A stretch of DNA of 64,000 nt from Plantago ovata. Its lineage: Eukaryota; Streptophyta; Magnoliopsida; Lamiales; Plantaginaceae. The stretch covers positions 87,130,085 through 87,194,084 of the forward strand of contig CM051458.1 of assembly GCA_028274465.1 (NCBI GenBank). The letters are read 5' to 3'. Made by a program: the position numbers and the translations under genes. Below are positions 25,501-37,367 of this stretch, piece by piece; the stretch's first letter is position 1, and each line of letters starts with the position of its first letter. Below the pieces are notes generated by a model. It did not search any database and was not told the DNA's origin. It saw only the letters and a program-made list of their open reading frames with translations.

Positions 25501-28500
25501 TGGATCATATCAATAGCAATATATCAAGTATAATGGTAGTTTACATAGTTTGCACCTGAAAGTCTTACAGGTCGCTGAAAACACACTTTATGGTTTTTAG
25601 GGTGGATGACAATTATGTGAAAATTTTCTAGAGAGAAGTAGTTGAGATATAATTGAAAGGGATAATATAGCAACTTCCAACTTGATGTCAGTACCCCACA
25701 TTTCGCTCCCTATGTTTGTTGGTCAAAGAAGTTGAAGTTGTAATTTCCAATCCAATAACAGCAGAATACGTTGCTTTACATCATACATTGATTATAAACC
25801 TAAAAGCAGCATCTTTTCTATTTCATATAATTTACTGTGCACGGCTTATATGTGTGATTAAACAAGCAAATCACCAAATACATACATGCAGACTTTCCCC
25901 ATAAAGTTATAAAGACCCTAAATCATAGGATCCCTAGTAGTTGGTTTCTTCAAATGACTCCCACATTCTCACTAAGCTTGGGCCAACAATTTCTTTAAGG
26001 GGTGCGTATATGAAGGATAATCAAATGTAGTCTGGCCTAAAAAAAAAAAAAAAAGCCAAAGGATATTTATTATTATCATGTTACCTTCCTTTTCATTTTT
26101 CCTTACTTTTTAAATCACACACACATACACCATCACAAGAATTGGTAACATATGGAATCAAACTTGGCACAATAATTACGATCAAGTCGGTCAATAACGA
26201 AGCTCTTTTACACATGGGTTTCCCCTTAGGGGCTCCCATAGTCATCTTATCATAGTAATGCTGTTATCTTAATTCAGAAAACTAACTTCATCTCAGCATT
26301 GCATTTGTGCAGACTTATATAGCAATAAACGGATAGGTGAAAGAAAACATGTTACTTACTGAAATGATCAGTAAGTACTTCCAGCAGTTTTGCCAGTTTA
26401 GGGCTGGGGGCACCATGGGAAACAGTTTGCTGCATTAAAAGTTTTGCTTTATTAAGAACTTCATTTCTAATAACCAAACGTGCAAAGTACCTGCAGAAAC
26501 AGAGCTAAAGCTTAAGATAAGACTTCAGAAAACGCCAAATTACCAGATAAGCATTGAACAGTATAGAAAACAAAATCACGGGAGACTGACTGCTAAATGC
26601 TATACAAGGCGCCATAGTGGATAAATGTGAGGATATGACATTAAAATCATATGTTCGATGATAGTAGATGTATGGTGGACCTTAACATTACTTAAAAGGA
26701 AAAAATTAGCAAGGATAGACAACATTAATTTACCATAGATAGGGCATACCCTTGTTTCAGTTTATCTTCGAGCATTTCAAATGCAGGTCTTATTCCATGA
26801 CTTGAAAGCAATTTCTTCACATGATAAAGTGTGATAAGAATAGTGAAGTTATTTTCAATTTCTGCTTTCTTTGATTCAGGAAGGTCCCGAGGTGGCTCTT
26901 GGCGAAATTTTTCCCTTGAAGTAAGAAAATCGCATGGGCTCAACTGTCAATTATTAAAACAAAACGTACGGATATTAAAAGATGATTCAACATTCAAAGT
27001 TACTGATTCTAGCATCTTCTGTAGCCTCCACATACAGAACCAAAACTCAAAATAGAACTTATGAGCACAAAACAAATGAGAATAATAGACTGAAAAAATT
27101 AAAAAATAAATAACAACCAGCAATTTTCGATGCTTCTCTAAAGAAAAATTAGTGGATATGTCTAGTCCTATTTCCAATTCCAATTTATTCAGCATTTTTA
27201 ACAAGACATGTTTCAGATTAACAATCCTTCGTTAAGCTTTTCAAACTCTTACCTTTGTAACTTCATTCATTCAACATCAGGATTGCAATCATATTTCAAA
27301 ACGGGATATCCTTTTCCTAGTGCATCGTGAAGAACTAATTGGCTGTTCAGAAAACTTGAAAGTAATAAACTGAAAGAGCAGATGCAAGAAGTGGAGAATG
27401 AATGAGAAAAGGACATGAGGTATAAGTGTAAGGTAATCACATAAGAAAAGTAATTGGGAAGTCTAAGCCTCATTCTTCCAAAAGCACAGTCCAAAACTAA
27501 AGAATACAAATTATAGAATTGGAGATTAAAGTATATGCTCGAATATATAGTCTTGATTAGGCCATGCAGTGCAAATATATATACAATAATAAATACATGA
27601 AAATAAAAAATAAAACAGTACATACTTGCACATCCCTATCAAGTAACTGATAAAGCAACCAAATGTCTAACAATTGAAAAAGATTTTTCTGTAGCCCTCG
27701 AATAAAGGAACTTACTGTCTGAACATCTCTCCTGGGAAGCACGCCAAATGCTGAAAGACGAGAAACCAATGGACGTATTATTTCCAAGAGTAAATTGTTT
27801 ATTTCAACTGCTTCATTGCCCATCGCAACCTGAACAAGTTGGTGAGAATTTATATGTGTCACGTACAGTTGACTTCCACATTTACAAAGATAAAGGTACC
27901 TCCATGAGCTCTAGCTTTCTCTCATGCACATACGGAAGTACATCATGATCGTTTTCACTGCGGTGCTCCAGAGTCGATATTTGAAGGTTGTTGATTACTT
28001 GTTGGATTGTCTGCTGTTTGGCTGATCCATGGATGGTTAGAAAAACAGCATTATAAAGGAAGTCAGAAAACAGAATGAAATATATCGAGCTTGTGGCCCT
28101 GCAAGGTACTTACATCCTGGAGTAGCAGTTAAAGCTAATATTCTCAGTTGAACTGGAGTGTCCAGTAACTGCAATGAAAATGCAGTGATATCAGTTTGTA
28201 TGTCATGCTTAAAAGACGAAGTGGCCATTGCAGCAAGTTTCAAGTGAAGCTCAAGCGTTAACTTGTGGCATAGAAAATGTCTCGGTCTCACAATCTATGC
28301 TTGGTAGCCAAACAAAAGTTCTGATATTTTATTTGTCCAGACAAAGATTTTGATAGTTTAATCTGTTTCTAGAGAAGCCAGAATTTGATAGTTCAGATAT
28401 CCCAATCCCCACCACTCCCACATGATACTGCCAACTTCTATATAATAACCAAAGAGAGCTCAAAACTTAATTTGGAAGAGTTGAATAATTGAATTTAAGG

Positions 28501-31451
28501 ATCATATTTTTCCAATGATTCGGAAGGCCCATCCTTACCTGACGTACAGCTACGCAGTAGGCATAGTTTCCCATTGCACGATGTGCTTCATCAATCACCA
28601 AACAAACCAAATACTTCACCAAACACGACCCTACAGCATAAACACAATGAGTAAGATAAAGAAATAACATCGCTATATCCAAGCTAAAAGCAACAACTAT
28701 AAAAATATCTTTTGAAGACAATGGACATAACTTCTTCATGACTGACAACAGAAAAGGCCAAACGTTTTAGTACATACCCTAAAACCATACTGACTTTAAA
28801 ATCCAAAAAATTATAAATCAGACCAGAATTGTTAAGATGAATGAAATCTTCAATATTCAAGATAAGGTTTTACTCTATATGTCACATGTATTTTAGTCAA
28901 TGTCAAGACTTCTGTAAATCAAATATTTTGAAAAGCAAATTGGTCATTAGAATTCAAACAATTTATGGATCACAGTTTTACCACTGAGAGGAAGCAGTCA
29001 TTCTTCAATTTTACATGTTCAGCATAAGGTATTGGCCATTCGTTTCACACTGAAAATGATGAATCCTAAGGATTTGTTGACTTTGGTGGTTGTGACATGG
29101 AGGGAATGGCAGAAAAGGACAAGATTTTCTGTAGGACCCACAAGCCTTATCTACGAGCAGCTTTGGCTCGGGAAAAATGTACTAGCAAAAGAGCATTTTT
29201 AACATTTACATCCCTGAATGTCAATTTGTCCAGCAAATGGGGTTAAGACAATAGGATTACCCTCTTATCAAGAACTAAAGGGATAAATTAATCAATCCAG
29301 CAACAACAAAATCCTATTAAACTTGACCACACATACACACGCCAAGAAAATGTTAGGATAAAGGGTGGTAAGCTGTATTATCCCTATCCGATCGACCAAC
29401 CAAACTAAGCCTAACAAAGAAATGTTCAAAAGCTGTAAGCACACCAGATTGTATGTCCTTCTCCAAAACTTGTGGAGTAACAAAAAAAACTCGTTTCTCT
29501 TTCCAAAGACCTGCCCTTCTGGTTGGATTTGTCTGCCCTGTCAAATCAATTGTCCACTCCTGCAATCAGTTTGATAGCAAACTTCTCAAGATATGTCTGC
29601 AACTGTAAAAGCACCTACATAGGATAAATTCCAAAAGAATCATGATGTTTCAGTAACTATTTTCTTACTTGTGGTATGCCAACTATATTATGGCATGCTT
29701 CGATTTGTTGCAGGACAAGTGGTCGTGAAGGAGCTGCAAAAACTATTTTTCCTGCCAATAATGCACATTATCTTTTTGTCATTATTAGCTAGAAATAGAC
29801 TCCATAAAGCTTTAACAAACAATGATCAAAGGGAAACCATCAATCATCATACAGAGTTTAAGCTCTAGTCATTCTATAATCTCTTTTAGTGAAGTATTAT
29901 CACCCTATAAAGGAGCTCAATAAGGTCTATCTATCACTCAATTTACAGATCGTACGGATTACTAGCGAGAAAAATGCATATGTTGCAATTCACAGCCCTT
30001 GATTGGTTTTGCAAGAAAGCCATGCAAAAATAAATAAGCTATCCACATTAGAAATAGTATGCACTTTAGAAGTGTTACTTCATAAGTGTACACATGACAA
30101 GGGCACTTCTGACTTGAGTTCACTAGAGCAAAGAAAATACATAGTAAATTTAGAGAAGTAGCAGCACAGCTAGTGTTGGCAGTAGATAAGTGTATCCAAG
30201 TTAGAATGGTATACACTTTATCTAATGGAGGTTACAGCTAAAGCAGATTCATAGGTGAACAACATACTAAGAAGTCACACAAAAGCGGAGGTTGACACCT
30301 AAAATAGAGTATCGCATTACCTTCAGGAAACCATCTAAAATAATTATAAATGACAACAGCAGCTATGAGAGTTTTCCCCAGTCCTGTTGGCAACACAACT
30401 AGAGTGTTCGAAAAGAGAGCAGTCTTTGTGATTGAGAATTGATAATCACGCCGAGGAATATTCACTGCCCAATGAGAGAAAAATTTAGAAGTTCAGACAG
30501 CATAATGATCCAGCCAAAGGATCTTTTACATCAATAAAACAGACATAACAAAATAAAACACACATAGGACCTAGAAATATGTGCTTTGTGCTGGCTGAAA
30601 CACACCAAACAAAATGACCAAGTGTAGTATGTCTCTTGTCCCGATATAATCTTACAATATAATATAAACACTTGCATTCGAAAAGAAATCCTCAACTATA
30701 GTCCCTTAAGTCAGCGAAACAATTCAAGCTTATAACACCCACACACGCAGACTAAACACTTGAGCACACACACAAATCATTTACGCTTATACGTTATCAC
30801 AAAAAAATGATAAGGGGCTCCCATACCACATAAGCAAACACAGGTAGCAAGAGAAAATAGTAATAATGCATGGAAAAACGAAAGCAACCTGGATAAATCC
30901 AAGTCTTAGCAGCCTCAGGATCAATCTTTACAAACTCATTAGGCGCCTCAACACCTTCACAGTCAACAGCACCACCATTTACATATCCATTTCCATGATT
31001 GTGGACATTTATGTCATTATTAAAAACCAATTCCTCTTGGGGTTTATTCCTAGAATTCCCAATGAACCTGTCAAGTGTTGATTGCTTATTCAAGAAGGGA
31101 TTCGAAGCGGAACCGGCATTGAGGTTTCCTTTTTTATGTACAGTACTAGTAGATGGGTTAGAAGCTACTCCCACATTACAATTCAACGTAGAAGGGTTAG
31201 AAGTGGGTCCTTGTGCGGTGATAGTAGGCGGCGGGACATTGCTGCAAACCCGATCGATTTCTTGGACAGCTGCTTCCCAGTCAAATCCCTGCAAATACAA
31301 CAAGAGATTATTACTATGATTATTTAATTTAAAAACAAAAAACACAAAACGATGAATTAACCTAGAAAATGGAAATGGATTGTGATGGTTTGATTGAACT
31401 TACATCGTCGTCATCGTCTATGATGTGGAAAGGAGCTGAAGTTGAATTCAT
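19557..31451 (-). CDS. FANCM: FANCM-type DNA helicase/translocase
   Basis: FANCM is a nuclear superfamily 2 helicase. In Arabidopsis it limits class II meiotic crossovers and processes stalled forks with the histone-fold partners MHF1/MHF2. I trace 23 exons: 31404-31451, 30889-31288, 30321-30464, 29669-29751, 29445-29559, 28539-28630, 28114-28168, 27900-28021, 27716-27829, 26750-26943, 26360-26490, 25401-25461, 25248-25318, 24460-24509, 24232-24397, 23976-24103, 23534-23869, 23387-23453, 21768-22382, 21225-21689, 21036-21087, 20692-20847, 19557-20193. The sum is 1433 aa (Arabidopsis about 1344). Visible motifs are Walker A PTGLGKT (175-181), DEAH (277-280), TAT (308-310), [11 protein letters not shown] and QRMGRTGR (about 603-610). 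The long acidic C-terminal half is plant-specific in layout and ends in FDLGF; no FAAP24-binding nuclease-like domain is evident. The intron at 24104-24231 is AT-AC (separate entry). Exon 10 must use the GTATGC donor at 26749, because the downstream GTAAAT donor breaks the frame. Confidence 0.94.
19750..19884 (-). repeat. In-frame 45-bp minisatellite in the last FANCM exon
   Basis: Three consecutive 45-bp units (19750-19794, 19795-19839, 19840-19884) encode diverged 15-residue repeats such as [15 protein letters not shown] and [15 protein letters not shown]. They lie just before the acidic C-terminal [11 protein letters not shown] segment. The unit length is a multiple of three, so copy-number change keeps the frame. 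Confidence 0.93.
24104..24231 (-). other. U12-type AT-AC intron of FANCM
   Basis: On the minus strand this 128-nt intron begins ATATCCTTT, the canonical U12-type 5-prime splice site, and ends AC. TTCCTTAAT (24113-24121) matches the U12 branch-site consensus TTCCTTRAY, with its adenosines 10-11 nt from the 3-prime end. Using it joins GGG CGA GTT G to TA GTT TTA GCA. This restores [19 protein letters not shown], as in FANCM proteins. No GT-AG alternative keeps the frame. Confidence 0.93.
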
Positions 31452-32509
31452 TGGTGGTGCTTCCAATTTATTGGCTGGCTCATAGATAGATAGATGGTAT
31501 CTTTCTTCTCACACAAGAGTCAGCAAACGAAAAGCCCTTTCAGACCAAGTAGCGGCAAAAGGTTTTCGAGCGCCATTTTCTTTTTCAATTTTTTTATCAC
31601 TTTTTGGTATTGATATTGTTGGAGTGATCATGTCGAATTCGAATAATATTTGAATAGTATTTGAGTCGAGTCTAAGATTTGATCATTAAGAAAAATAAGC
31701 TCAAGTTCGAGTTTGAGTTATAGTAATATTTAAACTTGAGTTTGGCTCATGTGGGTTCGAACTTCGAACTCGAGTCTTAACAAGTTGAACATGTGATAAA
31801 ATTAAAAAAGGGAAAATAAGATAGAAAAAAAAAAAAAAAGACATGTGAAATATGAATTAAGATTAAAGAATTCAATGTTACACATGCGAGGGAAGGAATT
31901 ATAAGGTAGGTGGTCTGTGGTAAAGGTGGAGAGGTCGGTGGTTTAAACCACAACAAAATCATAAAGTTTGTTAATTTATCATTTATACAATCGTACATAC
32001 AAAGTAGATTCAGTGCAAAAACAGTTTGAATTGACAATGTTTGAAATAAGCTAATATATACAAATGTGGGCATGCCAAACAAGGTGAGCAATGAAACGAG
32101 CCAGTTTCGAATGTGGGTTATACTACTGGATATGATGTTGTGCAAGTCGTTAATCAAACGAGCATAAATTTATGTTCGAATTCGATTTGAGAACCTTACT
32201 GATCGAGCCTTAACTAGCCGAGTACTCAATAGGATTCTCGACTCACATAACATCACCGGTGCAGCCTATTTACGGTCGGGTTCTTTTTAGAAACTCATCT
32301 TCCTGGCCCGTGAAATCGGTCCAACCGATTTCTTTATATTGCAATTTACAAATGCACTGGACTTCATAAAGTGGCCCAAGTCCAGAAAGTTAGCCCAATA
32401 AGTTGACGTACAATCCGCTTGTGTTGTACCTCTGGTTGATTCGAAGAATTTCTCACTTCTTCTCTTCCATCTCCGAATTCAACTTTATCTCCAGGAAAAA
32501 TCGGTGTAA
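31452..32509. other. Divergent promoter interval between FANCM and the complex IV gene
   Basis: About 1.06 kb separates two divergent start codons. From about 31625 to 32230 the sequence is full of TTCGAACTCGAG/CTCGAGTT-type words in both orientations. This may be a degraded inverted-repeat transposon, but ends could not be set. The 150 bp before 32510 look like a normal promoter with site II elements (separate entry). Confidence 0.5.
32373..32397. promoter_or_regulatory. Two site II (TGGGCY) promoter elements
   Basis: GGCCCA at 32373-32378 and AGCCCA at 32392-32397 are reverse complements of TGGGCC and TGGGCT. They are about 19 bp apart and 115-135 bp upstream of the start codon. Paired site II elements bound by TCP factors are well known in plant promoters of cytochrome c oxidase and other respiratory genes, which fits the gene downstream. 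This is inference from motif and position only. Confidence 0.55.
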
Positions 32510-34336
32510 ATGGCAATGAACAACGCCCTCAGATCATGTGCGAAGCTCCTGAGCTCTTCCACTCCATCACTTCTCCAAAAATCAGGTTCGTTTTCTCTCT
32601 CTGTATGCATCTGTTTTCCCAAATCAATCTCATTTTTCGATCTCGATCCACGCTCATGTTACTGCTCTTTAATCACCCGTCAAACAAATACTATGTCGAG
32701 GATTGGATTTTTGTTCAATTGTTATGAGCTGTTTTAATCATTTTTGTATGTAAATGTAATCACAAGTTTTACTGGAAATGGAGTTGTGCTATGTGTACTG
32801 GGTTAGGATAGTATTAGAATATGAAGAATGATATTTGAGATTTAGAATTCAATCTTTCCATATGAATTTCTTAGAAGGTATAAGATGATTCATGGATCAT
32901 ATAGTGTGGACTTATATATTGCCCATCTTATGCCAACCATATGCTGTGTGGCTGTGTTCTTAAGAGTCTTGTGTCTGTGTCATGTTTTCATATGAATTGC
33001 TATGGATGAAAATCGTAATCGGGAGTTTCGTGCTAGATATATTATTAGTGTCGATAAGCTAACAATTCCAATTTCAAAGCTGTGGTGATGAGCTAAGACC
33101 TAAGTAGTGAGAGAAAACCGGATGGTTCTTGTTTTATGCGCTGGCTTTCCCGTAGGTGACTAATGCTTCTCCATCCACTAGCTGACCTATAATATCATAT
33201 TTGGCCTAGCCACCTTCTTTACCTACCGTATTTGAGTTTGTTGATGGAAATTGTTTGCAACAATGACCGGGCTATAAGTAGGCGTACTGTCAGTCGTACA
33301 TATCATCCCAAAATAACAAAAACCCAAGTCCAACACTCTGTTTTTGTTTTTGATGTATTAGCGTATAACTGAAGTGCACCTTCTAGGTCTTTGGTTGTTG
33401 GTGCAAGCATTTTCCCTCCACAAGTTTAAGTGCTGTAGGTAAAAGGGCTGGATGCAGGGGTGTGGCTAGCCCTTCTCTAGCCCCTGCTGAGTACAGGGTG
33501 TCTTTTCTAAAATGATTTAACTCATACTTCTTTTACTATATTTATTCTGCTTGGACTAGGCAAACAATCCCCGCTACATATATGTTTGAGTCTTTATAAG
33601 CTCCGAGGATCTAAATTCCATTAGAAATTTTTATGCAGGATCGATTATATGATATATCATGTCCGATTTATTATAGTATAGTGACTACCCATCAAACGTT
33701 TTGTGTCAACTTGTTTGTCAATTCTACTCAGGGGTTCTATTGCCTTTTGTTCTACTTTACACTTTGGGGCATTACTTTATGAGCCTATTCGCCAACCTGT
33801 GCAAGGAATTTTACTTGCCTTCACTTTTATATGGTTGTACACTCTATATATCAACTTGTGAACTGTGAAAGTTAATGTAAACTTCGATCTCATTCGGATA
33901 TCTCCTACAATGAAATATGCTTCTGGGATGGTCAAATAATACTTGGAGCATAGAAGTTGATAATTTATTTCAATGTAGCTGTTGCATGATTACAATTAGA
34001 GTAGCAGCATACAGAGGAGAGGTCTCTTTCTGCTGACCATATTCGTTATACAACGCGATGAACAATTTTCTATGCTTCAATTTTGATTAACGAACAAGTG
34101 ATTTTGTGTATGTTGCAGCAAATAGAGGAATTCATTCGACTGGTATAAAGAAAATGGGAGGAGGACATGGTCATGATGAGCCATATTACCTTCATGCAAA
34201 GCACATGTACAACTTGGACAGGATGAAAAATCAGAAACTGAAAATGAGCCTTGGTGTCCTTGCTGCATTCAGCATCGGTGTTGCTGTCCCAGTTTATGCA
34301 GTCGTCTTTCAGCAGAAGAAGACTGCTTCTGGATAA
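32510..34336 (+). CDS. Small mitochondrial complex IV-associated membrane protein (COX7c-like)
   Basis: Two exons, 32510-32585 and 34119-34336, split a 97-aa protein; the codon for Ala26 spans the 1.5-kb intron. The first 30 residues (MAMNNALRSCAKLLSSSTPS...) look like a cleavable mitochondrial presequence. The mature part GGGHGHDEPYYLHAKHMYNL is followed by one membrane span, MSLGVLAAFSIGVAVPVYAVV, and a basic tail (FQQKKTASG). Length and wording match, from memory, Arabidopsis At1g72020. That protein was reported in complex IV proteomics as a plant-specific candidate subunit. Its neighbourhood there (near dNK and FUT13) also agrees. The span also weakly resembles animal COX7c. The exact role in the oxidase is inferred, not shown. 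Confidence 0.8.
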
Positions 34337-34909
34337 TTTCTTTTTGTTGAAACATGTTTCGCGAGTCCAATTGAAATGCCAACTATTGTTTGGAAGAATA
34401 GCTGTTGGTGCTATGTAGTTAACTTTGGTATCAAGCTCTTTATTGGTTTTGATAAAATTGATGTTCTGAGTTTTTACTTGTGCCAAGTCTGAAGTCAATA
34501 AGACGTTTGGGAGATTTTCCAACTCTTTTGCGGTGTTCAACCATGTAAGGGGCCAAGGGCATATAAGGCATATGCCAATTCCATTAAACTCATGGCCTGA
34601 TTTTGTTTGCCAATTTCCGAAACTATATTCTCTTCACCATTTACTCCGGTTGCACTGTGAGGGAGGTTATGGGTGATAGTATTCAACTCGCTCGATAGGA
34701 TAACAGAGTCAAGTTTCGAACTCTGTTTCTCGTTTTCTTATCAACTGTTATAACTCAGACTAATAATCAGCAATCACATTGAGGTATCAAAAGCTAATCG
34801 ATCTCAGCTTGAATAACACCCCTCAACATAAACCTATGCGACTGACTGTTGGAATAAAAATTATAAATTCCATTGTATTTGACATGTAGAATTGTAGAGA
34901 TAGTTGGAT

Positions 34910-35391
34910 ACTTTTTTCTTTTATTCAATACACCTAGGTTGCACGGATACGATGATACGTATCAGATACGATACGGGTACAGAATACAGATTTTTCAGAA
35001 AATTAAGAATACGACTATTTTTTATATAATTTTTATTTTATTTTACTATTTCATATGCATTAAAATGTACAATGAAATAATTTATCTTTAAAACAATTCA
35101 ACTTATTGAAAAATAAAACAAAAAATATGGTTATATATCTAAGATGTCAAGTCTGATACGCGTATCCAAGTCTTAACTATTTTGCAAAATTGACCGACAC
35201 GCTATACCAATGTATCTGATACGTGTATCAAAGTCTTAACTATTTACAAAATTGCCCGACACGCCGAGTGGCATATCGGATACGTATCGCACCCTGTATC
35301 GGTGTATCCGACATGTATCGGAAACTGCATCATGTAAAAAAATGGTTTATCCGTGTATACTAGAATACACCTATACCAAAGATAGTTGGAT
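34910..35391. mobile_element. GATACG-rich insertion flanked by 12-bp direct repeats
   Basis: AGATAGTTGGAT at 34898-34909 is repeated at 35380-35391, while unit B has a single copy at the equivalent place. The interval is therefore an insertion of about 470 bp that made or was flanked by a 9-12-bp duplication, as in Mutator-like elements. The interior is full of words such as GATACGTATC and GTATCCGATACG, and AATACACCTA occurs at both ends. It has no coding capacity. A related sequence lies at 52270-52620. The superfamily is not certain. Confidence 0.65.
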
Positions 35392-35401
35392 GCATACATA
35401 C

Positions 35402-35872
35402 TGTTAACCACGAATTTTCACAACCTGCAAATAATCAAAAAAAGAAGGCAGGAAAACATGGAACAATGATTTTATTAAAACTTATGGGTTACAATCTTCA
35501 TGGATCTCTTGATTCTTCTCTCTAATGGATATGAATTGGATTATCGGGGTCGCATGACTTGTTCCGGGTTTACATCTAGCCTACAATTTGGTAGTATGGG
35601 TTTGGATTTAGAGTTTACCTACAATTTGGTTGTAGGGAATTTGATGGAGTCGTTTGTGACTCCATCTCTAACTATCTAGCTATAATCACCCTCACATATT
35701 TATAGGTGGGTGATGACTTAGGTAGCAAGCTAAATCATATCTTTAAAGATATGATATGATTCTCATTATCTTCTAAATAATATCAATTATTTTCGTGATA
35801 ATTATCTCTAATTACAAAGAATACTAAAGACCAATAATTATCAAATTTTAGGTGTCTATCCATACTACAACA
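35402..35872 (-). mobile_element. Solo LTR of an LTR retrotransposon (fossil)
   Basis: The 471-bp segment begins TGTTAACCACG and ends CTACAACA on the plus strand, that is, TG...CA termini with short inverted similarity. CATAC before it and CATA(A) after it fit a 5-bp target duplication with one later change. A TATA-like CTATAAATA on the minus strand (near 35697-35705) suggests minus orientation. It contains no coding region. Unit B lacks it, so it is probably younger than the tandem duplication. Copia-like, tentatively. Confidence 0.7.
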
Positions 35873-35980
35873 CATAAAAAAAATCCAGTTATGTTTTTAA
35901 GAAACAAGTAATGATACAACTATACAAGACTAAACACAATCAACCTCTACATAAGGTAAAATACCTTATTTAATTAGTAT

Positions 35981-36090
35981 TGTTAGAATATAGTTTCCTA
36001 GTAGGTTTATATGTATTGTTGTATTTAGACTCCTAGAATAGCCCAACTTACTAGATTCTCTTATATATATATATGTACGTTATTCTAACA
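35981..36090. mobile_element. Very small solo LTR (fossil)
   Basis: The 110-bp segment TGTTAGAATATAG...TTATTCTAACA is bounded by AGTAT on both sides (35976-35980 and 36091-36095). Unit B has one uninterrupted AGTATTTCTTC at the equivalent site. TG...CA ends, a 5-bp target duplication and an empty paralogous site together support a short LTR, such as a TRIM-type or Copia relic. It is non-coding and post-dates the duplication. It lies just upstream of the F-box leader. Confidence 0.78.
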
Positions 36091-36224
36091 AGTATTTCTT
36101 CACTAACCAACACTTTGATAGACAGAGAACGTCTAGAGATATTACGTAGAACTGCCGTAGAGAACGTCTACCCAAAGTAAAGAGAATTTCCAGATCTGAT
36201 TCTTTGAAGTTTAATCATCAGGAG

Positions 36225-37367
36225 ATGATGTCAGCAATCAGACCTTGGAGTGATGTTCCATCAGACATCCTAGGATTGTTCCTGGAAAAGTTGCATTATG
36301 TTGATCAGATTCGGTTTCGTGCAGTTTGCAAGAGTTGGCGTGTATCCAATGATCTAGTCAAGTGTTCCGATAATCTCCCATGGGTAATGAGCCTGGAGAA
36401 CTATCCTTCATCATTCCAGCTCTTTGATCCTCACTCAAGAAAATCTTACAGAGTCATAAATAATCAAACAGAGAAGTTCCAGGATTATAATATAAAGAAA
36501 AGTAGAGATATAACCGTTTTCGCCACAAAGCAGGGTTGGCTTCTTTTGGGCAAAGAGAATTCGGCACTTTTCCTGCACAACCCATTCTCGAATGAGGCAA
36601 TCTTTCTCCCCTTTTTGTATCTCAACTTCAAAGAAGAATCTTTTGCAGCTACATTCACCGGAGATCCTAAATCTCCAGACTGTGAGATCATTGTTTTATC
36701 CAATTCCCATCACGCCTGGGGTCGTCAAAAGCGTCAAAAGCATCGTGATCTTTTTATCAATAGATATCGCCTGTCAACAGACACGGAGTGGACAACACAA
36801 TACCTCGAAACCATGCAACCAGGTGGAGTTGACACCATTCACTACATGAATGGACAAATTTATTGTTTAATGTATTCAAACTTAACCACCAAGTGCTATA
36901 ACTTGGCTGACAAATCCTGGAACTTACTCGAAGTGAAAGTGCCAGAGAACATAGCATGTTATGCATGGGAGTATCGGTTAACAGATAAAGATGGAAGTCT
37001 TCTACTAGTACTTAACACTGGCCTCTGTACATTCGAGATTTTGAGTTTGGATTGGTCCAGCATGTGTTGGGCTGTAACAGATACAGGTGATAGTACATTT
37101 TTTCTCCATGAGAAAATCATATTCTCTCCAGCATCGGTTGACAATGGTTCCGGTTGCAGTTTTTTTTACCTTCAGAAAAGAAGTTCACTAAGGTATGGGG
37201 ACCCATATTGTTTTGGTTATGCTTATAATGCTCTCAAGAACGGGCAGATAATCAACCAACACTGCTGGGCATGGGAGTTGGATGTCGAGATGAAGAGGTG
37301 GATGCATTGCCGGTACAAAAAATGCATCATTGAGCCTCCTTATGTCAGGAATTCATCTAGTTGCTGA
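36225..37367 (+). CDS. F-box protein with KIB/DUF295-type domain, copy A
   Basis: This is a predicted substrate-recognition subunit of an SCF ubiquitin ligase. The single-exon gene gives 380 aa from the first ATG (36225); the in-frame codon upstream at 36204 is TTG. The F-box is N-terminal (WSDVPSDILGLFLEKLHYVD...RAVCKSWR, residues about 8-40). The rest is the plant DUF295/KIB fold, with FLHNPFSNEAIFLP, ISINRYRLSTDTEW-like wording and a C-terminal HCWAWELDVEMKRW...IIEPPYVRNSSSC. The target is unknown. The closest relative is the tandem copy B 1.3 kb downstream. Indels separate them: copy A has KRQKHRDLF and KEESFA, which B lacks. Both frames are open, so both may work. Confidence 0.88.
   Translation: MMSAIRPWSDVPSDILGLFLEKLHYVDQIRFRAVCKSWRVSNDLVKCSDNLPWVMSLENYPSSFQLFDPHSRKSYRVINNQTEKFQDYNIKKSRDITVFATKQGWLLLGKENSALFLHNPFSNEAIFLPFLYLNFKEESFAATFTGDPKSPDCEIIVLSNSHHAWGRQKRQKHRDLFINRYRLSTDTEWTTQYLETMQPGGVDTIHYMNGQIYCLMYSNLTTKCYNLADKSWNLLEVKVPENIACYAWEYRLTDKDGSLLLVLNTGLCTFEILSLDWSSMCWAVTDTGDSTFFLHEKIIFSPASVDNGSGCSFFYLQKRSSLRYGDPYCFGYAYNALKNGQIINQHCWAWELDVEMKRWMHCRYKKCIIEPPYVRNSSSC

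Noticed and set aside
26725-26750. GTAAAT donor at the end of FANCM exon 10
   Set aside because: Using it leads to an early stop in the next exon; the GTATGC donor 16 nt earlier restores the conserved frame.
27267-27623. 118-residue minus-strand frame in a FANCM intron
   Set aside because: Low-complexity hydrophobic sequence without homology; flanking exons splice past it in frame.
36204-36224. Seven extra residues before the F-box copy A start
   Set aside because: The upstream codon is TTG, not ATG; the same holds for copy B (38649), MUSTANG (58010), FUT13 (53073) and dNK (16386, GTG).
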